Assembly (NCBI RefSeq): GCF_030818485.1
Contig: NZ_JAUTAJ010000001.1
Coordinates: 56,471-120,470 of the forward strand
Length of the DNA stretch: 64,000 bases
Direction: 5' to 3'
Origin: Pseudoroseomonas cervicalis
GTDB lineage: Bacteria > Pseudomonadota > Alphaproteobacteria > Acetobacterales > Acetobacteraceae
The notes under the pieces are model-generated. The model had not been told where the DNA came from. It made no database searches and saw nothing but the letters and a program-made list of their open reading frames with translations. The number at the start of each line of letters is the position of its first letter. Position 1 is the stretch's first letter. This document shows positions 58,671 through 64,000 of this stretch, one piece after another. A program made the position numbers and the translations under genes.

Positions 58671-59707
58671 TTCTGAAAGATCCCGAACAGCTTGAAGCCC
58701 AGCATGCGCCAGAAGAGATCCGCGGGCCTGATGGTCCGCAAATCTGCTGGCGCCCAGGGACCCAGCACCGCGCGCAGCTCGGTTTCGGGATGCGCCAGGA
58801 TGCGATCGAGTTCGGAGATGTAGCTCTGCAGCAGCAGCGGGCGGAAGCCGGCGCGCTGCAGGGTGTCGACCAGGGAGGCCGGCCCGAAATAGCTCCAATG
58901 CCCGAGGGTGACGACCGTGGAACGGGACTTTTCAAGCTGTACCAGCGGGCTTTCGAAATTCGGCACCTGCAGCGCCAGCAGCCCGCCCGGCGCCAGGGCG
59001 GCCCCGATGGCGCGCAGGAAGGGCAGCGGGTGCTCGACATGTTCGAGCACGTCGAAAAGGGTGACGAGGTCATAGGGCCCGGGCGGGGCGTCATCGGGGA
59101 AGAAGCCGCAGCGCACCGCGGCGTGGCGCGCGGCGGCGGCGGCGGCGAAGTCGGGGGCGGGCTCGACGCCCGCGACCTGCCAGCCCTCGGCGGCGAAGCG
59201 GTCCAGCGTCGCGCCATTGGCGCAGCCGATGTCGAGCATGCGGCCCGGCGTGGCGCGGAAGGGGGCCACGCATTGCGCGACATAGGCCAGCTTGGCGGTT
59301 TCCAGCCGGGCATAGGGGGCGCTGGATTTCAGCGCGGCGAAGGCGGCGGGCACGCTGCCGGGGGCGCTTTCGGCGGTCGCGTAGCGGGCGCGGTCGGTGG
59401 TCTCGTCCAGCACGTCGCGGCTGTAGACCAGCTGGCACCCCGTGCAGCGCAGCAGGCGCAGATGCGGCTGGCTGAATTCGGGCAGCGCGGTCGCGGCCCC
59501 GGCCGGCGCGTCGCAGACCGGGCAGGCGGAACGGGTGCGGAAGACCCGCGCCGCCTCGGCGTGCAGGCGGGCGATGCGGCCCTGCTCCACGCCGCTCAGC
59601 GCCTTGTAATGGGCGCGCATGGCGGCGCGGAAGCCGGGCACCAGGGCGGCATCGAAATCCTCCGGCCGCAGCGGCGCGGCGGCGGGCAGGGGCAGGGCGG
59701 CGCTCAC
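58664..59707 (-). CDS. Class I SAM methyltransferase with Cys-rich N domain
   Basis: 347 aa. Two CxxC pairs (SACPVCDAPAG and LRCTGCQLVY) suggest a zinc-binding N domain. Motif I is MLDIGCANGATLDRFAAEGW and the post-motif LVTLFDVLEHVEHPLPFLRA is typical of sugar or O-methyltransferases in glycan clusters. A GTG start overlaps the aminotransferase stop (GTGA). Confidence 0.9.
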   Translation of the reverse strand: MSAALPLPAAAPLRPEDFDAALVPGFRAAMRAHYKALSGVEQGRIARLHAEAARVFRTRSACPVCDAPAGAATALPEFSQPHLRLLRCTGCQLVYSRDVLDETTDRARYATAESAPGSVPAAFAALKSSAPYARLETAKLAYVAQCVAPFRATPGRMLDIGCANGATLDRFAAEGWQVAGVEPAPDFAAAAAARHAAVRCGFFPDDAPPGPYDLVTLFDVLEHVEHPLPFLRAIGAALAPGGLLALQVPNFESPLVQLEKSRSTVVTLGHWSYFGPASLVDTLQRAGFRPLLLQSYISELDRILAHPETELRAVLGPWAPADLRTIRPADLFWRMLGFKLFGIFQKN

Positions 59708-60978
59708 AGCGGCAGGGCGGCGAGTGCCGCCTCCAGCCGCGCCACCACGCGGTCCTGCGCCGCCTCGGCCAGGGTGCCGTGCAGGGGCAGGCGCAGCAGG
59801 GTGGCGGCGGCGTCCTCGGTCACCGGCAGGGGGCCCAGGGCGCGGCCATGGCGGCGGCCGGCGGGGGCCTGGTGCAGCGGCTCGTAATGGGTGGTGGCGC
59901 CGATGCGCTCGGCGTTCAGCCGGGCCAGCACCTGGTCGCGCCGGGCGCGGCTGGGGAAGCGCAGATGGTAGATATGGGCGTTGTGCGCGGCCTCGGCCGG
60001 GATGTCGGGGCGGCGCAGCGACCAGCGCGCGGCCAGCGGCGCCAGCAGCGTGTCGTAGCGCTGCCACAGGCGCAGGCGGCGGGCCGTCAGCGCCTCGACC
60101 CGGGCCAGCTGGCGGGCCAGCAGCGCGGCCGTCAGCTCGGAGGGCAGGAAGGAGGAGCCGATCTCCTGCCAGGTGTAGCGGGCGACCTCGCCGCGGGCGA
60201 AGCGCAGCCGGTCGGTGCCCTTCTCCCACAGCATCTCCGCCTGTTCGCGCAGGGCAGGGTCGTTGACCAGCAGGGCGCCGCCCTCGCCGCTGGTAATGTT
60301 CTTGCTGGCGTGGAAGCTGTAGGCGCCGAGCAGCCCGAAGCCGCCCAGCGGCCGACCACGCCAGAAGGCGCCGACCGCCTGGGCGGCATCCTCGACCAGC
60401 GCCAGGCCATAGGCGTCGCAGAGCGCCTGCAGCCGCTCCATCTCGCAGCCGACGCCGGCATAGTGGACGCAGAGCACGGCGCGGGTGCGGGGGGTGACGG
60501 CCTCGGCGACGCGGGCGGGGTCGAGGTTCAGCGTCGCGGCCTGCACATCGACGAAGACCGGGATGGCGCCGCGCAGCAGCACCGCATTGGCGGTGGAGCA
60601 GAAGGTCCAGGCGGGCATGATGACCTCATCGCCCGGGCGCAGCTTCAGCAGCAGCGCCGCCATTTCCAGCGCCGCGGTGCAGGATTGGGTCAGCAGCGGC
60701 AGGGTGCCGGGCAGGGCGCGGGCGAGGAGGGAGTGGCAAAGCTCGGTCTGGGCGCCGCCGCCGGCCAGGCGGCCGGTCTGCAGCAGGGATTGCAGCACCG
60801 CGCCTTCATCCCCGGCCAGATCGGGGGCGTAGAAGGGGATGGGCGGCTGCTCGGCGGGCGGCAGGGCGGGCGCCAGTGGCGGGGCGGCCGGCGTGGCCCA
60901 GGGGGCGGGGGCGGCGGGCGCCCAGCCCAGGCCCGGAAGCGGCGTGGCATGCGGCAGCGGCGGCGCTGAGGCGGGCAT
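59704..60978 (-). CDS. rffA: dTDP-4-amino-4,6-dideoxygalactose transaminase (RffA/WecE type)
   Basis: PLP-dependent transfer of an amino group to dTDP-4-keto-6-deoxyglucose, the RfbB product. 424 aa; about 47 Pro/Ala-rich residues precede the WecE-like body. Strong matches include LLTQSCTAALEMAALLLKLR, GDEVIMPAWTFCSTANAVLL, VEDAAQ and the PLP Lys near residue 226 in FHASKNITSGEGGALL. RYTWQEIGSSFLPSELTAAL is also WecE-like. The sugar is probably dTDP-Fuc4N. Confidence 0.93.
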   Translation of the reverse strand: MPASAPPLPHATPLPGLGWAPAAPAPWATPAAPPLAPALPPAEQPPIPFYAPDLAGDEGAVLQSLLQTGRLAGGGAQTELCHSLLARALPGTLPLLTQSCTAALEMAALLLKLRPGDEVIMPAWTFCSTANAVLLRGAIPVFVDVQAATLNLDPARVAEAVTPRTRAVLCVHYAGVGCEMERLQALCDAYGLALVEDAAQAVGAFWRGRPLGGFGLLGAYSFHASKNITSGEGGALLVNDPALREQAEMLWEKGTDRLRFARGEVARYTWQEIGSSFLPSELTAALLARQLARVEALTARRLRLWQRYDTLLAPLAARWSLRRPDIPAEAAHNAHIYHLRFPSRARRDQVLARLNAERIGATTHYEPLHQAPAGRRHGRALGPLPVTEDAAATLLRLPLHGTLAEAAQDRVVARLEAALAALPL

Positions 60979-61030
60979 AAGCGGATCCTGGCGGCCATGG
61001 CGGGGTGTCCTGGCTAGAGGTTCCAGATGG

Positions 61031-61039
61031 ATTTTCGCT
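61031..61039 (-). promoter_or_regulatory. Weak box upstream of rffA
   Basis: AGCGAAAAT on the minus strand, 53 bases before the ATG at 60978. One mismatch at the start of the box. Confidence 0.2.
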
Positions 61040-61055
61040 GAAGCCGGCCCGGCGT

Positions 61056-61066
61056 ATGCGAAAAAT
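61056..61066 (+). promoter_or_regulatory. TGCGAAAAA box upstream of the aldolase gene
   Basis: ATGCGAAAAAT followed by TATCGTGACGCGCC, 65 bases before the ATG at 61131. Its ATG is in frame with the gene, so it could also be an alternative start. Confidence 0.45.
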
Positions 61067-61130
61067 TATCGTGACGCGCCTATGCCGGTGGCCGGGCCCG
61101 CAGCGGCCACGCCACAGAAGGTGGTCCAGC

Positions 61131-62186
61131 ATGGACAGGACAGGGCCCGAAACCTCCCCCGCAGGGCCGGCCGGCCGGCCGGCACGCATCATCGACTGCA
61201 CGCTGCGCGATGGCAGCTACCGCCTGCCACGCGGCTTCGATGCCGCGCAGACCAGCCGCCTCGCCGCCGGGCTGGAGGCGGCCGGGATCGGCGTGGTGGA
61301 GCTGGGCCATGGGCTCGGCCTCGGCGCGCCCGGGCGCGGGCTGGCGCCGATCGGCGAGAGCGACGCGGCCTATCTGCGCGCCGGGCGCGCCGCGCTGCGC
61401 CGGGCGCGCATGGCGGTGCTGGCGATTCCGGGCATCGCGGCCGAGGATGATCTGCGCCACGCCGCCGATGCCGGCGTGGATGTGGTGCGCATCGGCATCG
61501 ACATCCCGCGCAGCGCCGAGGCGGCGCCGCTGCTGGCGCTGTCCCGCCGGCTGGGGCTGGAGACGCATGCCAGCCTGCTGAAGGCGTCGCTCGAGGATGC
61601 GGCCGGCTTCGCGCGCCACGCCCGCACCATGGCCGAGGCCGGGGCGCAGCATGTCGGGCTGTATGATTCCGCCGGCGCCCTGCTGCCCGCCCAGGTGGCG
61701 GCGATGCTCCGTGCCGCGCGCGCGGCGCTACCGGCGGAGACCGGGCTTGCCTTCCACGGGCATGACAATCTGGGCCTGGCCATCGCCAATGCGCTGGCGG
61801 CTCTGGCGGCGGGGGCCGAGAGCATCGACTGCACCCTGGCCGGCGCCGGGCGCAGCGCCGGCAATGCGGCGACGGAGGTGTTCCTGCTGGCCGCGCGCCG
61901 CGCGGGCCACGCGCTGGCGGGCGATTTCGCCGCGCTGGGCCGGCTGGCGGAGGTCGAGATCCTGCCGATCTTCGGCCCGATCGCCGGCACGCCCGAGGAT
62001 GCGGCGATGGGTTTCGCGGGGCTGCATTCGGACGGGCTGGCGCTGGTGCGCAGCGTCGCCGCGCGGCGCGGCCTGCCGGTGCTGGCGCTGCTGCAGGCGC
62101 TGGCCGGCCGTCCCGCCACGGCGCGGCTGGCGGAAGCCGCCGTGGAGGAGGCCGCCGAGGGGCTCGCCGCCGGGGCCACGGCATGA
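61131..62186 (+). CDS. DRE-TIM/HMGL-like aldolase family protein
   Basis: 351 aa with the HMG-CoA-lyase/4-hydroxy-2-oxovalerate-aldolase signatures: IIDCTLRDGSYRLPRGF, GIGVVELGHGLGLG, GLYDSAGALLPAQVAAML and the metal-binding FHGHDNLGLAIANALAALAA. Probably acts on a 2-oxo acid or aldehyde, but the specific reaction is unknown. Together with the next two genes (ATGA overlaps) it forms a cassette. Confidence 0.85.
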   Translation: MDRTGPETSPAGPAGRPARIIDCTLRDGSYRLPRGFDAAQTSRLAAGLEAAGIGVVELGHGLGLGAPGRGLAPIGESDAAYLRAGRAALRRARMAVLAIPGIAAEDDLRHAADAGVDVVRIGIDIPRSAEAAPLLALSRRLGLETHASLLKASLEDAAGFARHARTMAEAGAQHVGLYDSAGALLPAQVAAMLRAARAALPAETGLAFHGHDNLGLAIANALAALAAGAESIDCTLAGAGRSAGNAATEVFLLAARRAGHALAGDFAALGRLAEVEILPIFGPIAGTPEDAAMGFAGLHSDGLALVRSVAARRGLPVLALLQALAGRPATARLAEAAVEEAAEGLAAGATA

Positions 62187-63133
62187 GCGTTTTTCTGTCG
62201 GATGGGCTGCGCGTGACGCCGGCGACCCGCCTGCCGGTGCCCGACATGCCGCCGCGCTGGATGGCGGGCGGGCTCGGCGCCTTCTTTCCGCGCCTGGATG
62301 CGCAGGGCGGGCTGGAATTGTTCGTCAGCGGGCGCGACGCGGCCGGCACCAGCCGCATCGGGCTGCTGCGCTATGCCGGCTTTCCCGAGGCGCCGCGCCT
62401 GGAGGCGGTGAGCGCGCCGCTGCTCGGCCCCGGTGAGCCGGGCGCGTTCGACGCCGATGGCGTGGGCTATCCCTGGCTGGTCGGGGACCGGCTCTACTAT
62501 GTCGGCTGGCAGCGGCTGGGCGGGGCGGTGCCGTTCCGCAACCAGCTGGGCCTGGCGCTCGGCGATGCCGGCGGCTTCGTGCGGCATTCCCGCGCGCCGC
62601 TGCTGGCCGCCTGCGATGCCGAGCCGATCGGGCATGGCTCCTGCTGCGTCGAGCGGCTCGGGCCCGGGCGCTGGCGCATGCTCTACACCTGCTTCCTGGG
62701 CTGGGAGGCGCAGCCCGGCGGCGGGTTGCGGCACCGCTACCGCATCCATGCCGCCTGGTCGGCGGATGGCCTCGCCTGGCAGCTGCCGGGACAGGTCGCG
62801 GTGGATTTCGACCCCGCGGCCGAGGCGGAGGAATACGCCCTGGCCTGCCCGGTCACCTGGCCGGGCGCGGGACCGGAGGAATTGCTGCTCTTCACCGCGC
62901 GCGGCGCGCGCTACCGGCTGCATGCCGCGCGCGGCGGGGAGGGCGGGCGGTTCCGCCGCATCACGCCGCCCCTGGCCATCGCCGCCGGCGACTGGGACGA
63001 TGCCATGCAATGCTATCCGCGGCTGCTGCGCCGCAGGGGGCAGGATTTCCTGTTCCATGCCGGCAATGGCTATGGCCGCAGCGGCATCGGCTACAGCGCC
63101 CTGCCCGAGGGGTGGGAGGCGCGGCTGGCATGA
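62183..63133 (+). CDS. Five-bladed beta-propeller protein, GH43/GH130-like
   Basis: 316 aa. Repeated strand patterns with GDRLYYVGWQRLGG, WRMLYTCFLGWEAQPGGG, RYRIHAAWSADGLAW, EELLLFTARGARYRLHAARG and QDFLFHAGNGYGRSGIGYSA, typical of the GH43/GH130-like propellers found in glycan clusters. Catalytic acids cannot be fixed by eye, so enzyme activity is uncertain. Confidence 0.75.
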   Translation: MSVFLSDGLRVTPATRLPVPDMPPRWMAGGLGAFFPRLDAQGGLELFVSGRDAAGTSRIGLLRYAGFPEAPRLEAVSAPLLGPGEPGAFDADGVGYPWLVGDRLYYVGWQRLGGAVPFRNQLGLALGDAGGFVRHSRAPLLAACDAEPIGHGSCCVERLGPGRWRMLYTCFLGWEAQPGGGLRHRYRIHAAWSADGLAWQLPGQVAVDFDPAAEAEEYALACPVTWPGAGPEELLLFTARGARYRLHAARGGEGGRFRRITPPLAIAAGDWDDAMQCYPRLLRRRGQDFLFHAGNGYGRSGIGYSALPEGWEARLA

Positions 63134-63930
63134 GCGCGCCGATCTTCGACAGCCATGGCGGGCTGCCGCCGGGCGATGCGCGCGACCTCGACCGCCGCAT
63201 CGACGCCTATGCCGAAGCCGCCGCCGCGGCCGGCTTCTGCGGCGGCTGCGTGCTGGCCCTGCCGGAGCGCGACGAGGAGGCGGATTTCATCACCGCCATC
63301 GGCGCCCGCCCGGGCCTGGTGCCGATCCCCGCCTGGCCGCGCGAGACGCCCGATCCCGCCCCGCCCGAGGCGGTGCTGGACCGCTTCCTGGCGCGCGGCG
63401 CCAAGGGCTTCCACATCCATCCGCGCGCCGCCGCGCTGTCGCCGGCCGATCCGCGCTTCGCCCGCATCCTGCGCGGCGCGGCGGAGCGCGACCTTGTCGT
63501 GTTCCACTGCACCTATGCCTTCGCCTCGGTCGTCGCGCCGCTGCCCTGGCCGGGGGCGGCGCGGCTGCCCATCGACCCGCTGCCGCATCTGGCCGCGGCC
63601 CTGGCCGATCTGCCGACGCTGCGCTGCGTGCTGCTACATGGCGGCGGGGTGGAGCTGCTGCGCTACTCGGAATTCGTCCGCGCCAACCCGCATCTGCTGC
63701 TCGACCTGTCGCTGACGCTGATGAAATACCCGGGCAGCTCGCTCGACCTCGATCTCGCCTTCATGTTCGCCGCCTTCGACCGGCGCATCTGCCTCGGCAC
63801 CGACTGGCCGGATTACAGCCCGGCGGCGACGGCCGCGCGGTTCGAAGGCTTCACCGCCGCGCTGCCGCCGGAGAAGCGGCGCAACGCGGCCTCGGGCAAT
63901 CTGCGCCGCCTGCTGCGGCTGGAGGAGTGA
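63130..63930 (+). CDS. Amidohydrolase-family TIM-barrel protein
   Basis: 266 aa. Starts MSAPIFDSHGGLPPGDARDL, where the usual HxH metal motif is reduced to SHGG. Downstream are FHIHPRAAALSPADPRFARI, VFHCTYAFASVV, VLLHGGGVELLRYSEF and a conserved Asp in ICLGTDWPDYSPAATA. Resembles amidohydrolase-2 (PF04909) family members. Substrate unknown; the incomplete first motif makes the metal site doubtful. Confidence 0.75.
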   Translation: MSAPIFDSHGGLPPGDARDLDRRIDAYAEAAAAAGFCGGCVLALPERDEEADFITAIGARPGLVPIPAWPRETPDPAPPEAVLDRFLARGAKGFHIHPRAAALSPADPRFARILRGAAERDLVVFHCTYAFASVVAPLPWPGAARLPIDPLPHLAAALADLPTLRCVLLHGGGVELLRYSEFVRANPHLLLDLSLTLMKYPGSSLDLDLAFMFAAFDRRICLGTDWPDYSPAATAARFEGFTAALPPEKRRNAASGNLRRLLRLEE

Positions 63931-63935
63931 GCGCC

Positions 63936-64000
63936 ATGCTGTTCGAGATGCCGAAGCTGGACGCGCTGGAGCAGGATCCCGCGCTGCGCGCCGATCTGCA
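63936..64000 (+). CDS. Unknown CDS, 3' truncated by the window edge
   Basis: Open from ATG at 63936 (MLFEMPKLDALEQDPALRAD), six bases after the amidohydrolase stop. Too short to identify. Confidence 0.4.
   Translation, partial: MLFEMPKLDALEQDPALRADL

Noticed and set aside
56566..59313. 915-codon minus-strand ORF
   Set aside because: Antisense to the glycosyltransferase gene, with no domain.
1..64000. tRNA, rRNA, insertion sequence, CRISPR array, prophage
   Set aside because: None recognised on either strand; the integrase-like protein at 37371 has no phage neighbours or attachment repeats.

Overview
The window is a very GC-rich alphaproteobacterial chromosome segment, most likely from Acetobacteraceae/Roseomonadaceae or another Rhodospirillales-like lineage. 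That placement rests on base composition, the FlaF/FlbT flagellin regulators, DUF1217- and DUF6468-type flagellar proteins and the alphaproteobacterial order of the flagellar operons. It is an inference, because no rRNA or other marker gene is present.

Layout. 1-5.6 kb: the 3' end of an aldehyde dehydrogenase, the dTDP-L-rhamnose operon rfbC-B-D-A (minus strand) and a small membrane protein. 5.6-12 kb (minus): motA, an 840-aa periplasmic AMIN-like repeat protein, flgF, flgG, flgA, flgH. 12-15 kb: a lytic transglycosylase and three unknown proteins. 15-18 kb (minus): fliL, fliM, a DUF6468-like gene and a MotE-like gene. 18.4-25 kb (plus): fliF, fliH, fliN, fliP, an unknown, fliG, a FliK-like gene, motB. 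25-30.8 kb (plus): flgE, flgK, flgL, an unknown, flgI. 30.8-34.4 kb: small secreted or unknown proteins, a trypsin-like protease and fliJ. 34.5-40 kb: two tandem ParB-like ORFs, an unknown, a degenerate integrase-like protein, a bactofilin and an unknown. 40.2-47.5 kb (plus): flgJ, flgN-like, a TPR glycosyltransferase resembling FlmG, flagellin, flaF, flbT, a FlaG-like gene and a DUF1217 protein. 47.7-53.6 kb (minus): a second FliL-like protein, then the export-gate/rod operon flgB-flgC-fliE-fliQ-flhA-fliR-flhB. 53.7-64 kb: a methyltransferase-like gene, fliI, an acyltransferase, a second glycosyltransferase, a SAM methyltransferase, an RffA/WecE-type sugar aminotransferase and an aldolase / beta-propeller / amidohydrolase cassette.

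Together the genes encode most of one flagellum: MS ring, switch, rod, hook, rings, export apparatus, stator and filament. They also encode sugar-nucleotide and glycosyl-transfer genes that could decorate flagellin or surface glycan. No canonical flgD, fliK, fliO, flgM, fliA or flhF is seen.

Three points deserve attention. (1) A box TGCGAAAAA (or a close variant) recurs just upstream of many genes or operons and nearly always points at them. (2) A two-hairpin repeat occurs at three convergent gene ends, and its first stem shows compensatory base-pair changes between copies. (3) At least four genes (fliI, fliM, the motE-like gene and the ParB-like pair) look frameshifted at short homopolymers, which may be sequencing error or real decay. 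No tRNA, rRNA, insertion sequence or CRISPR array was recognised.
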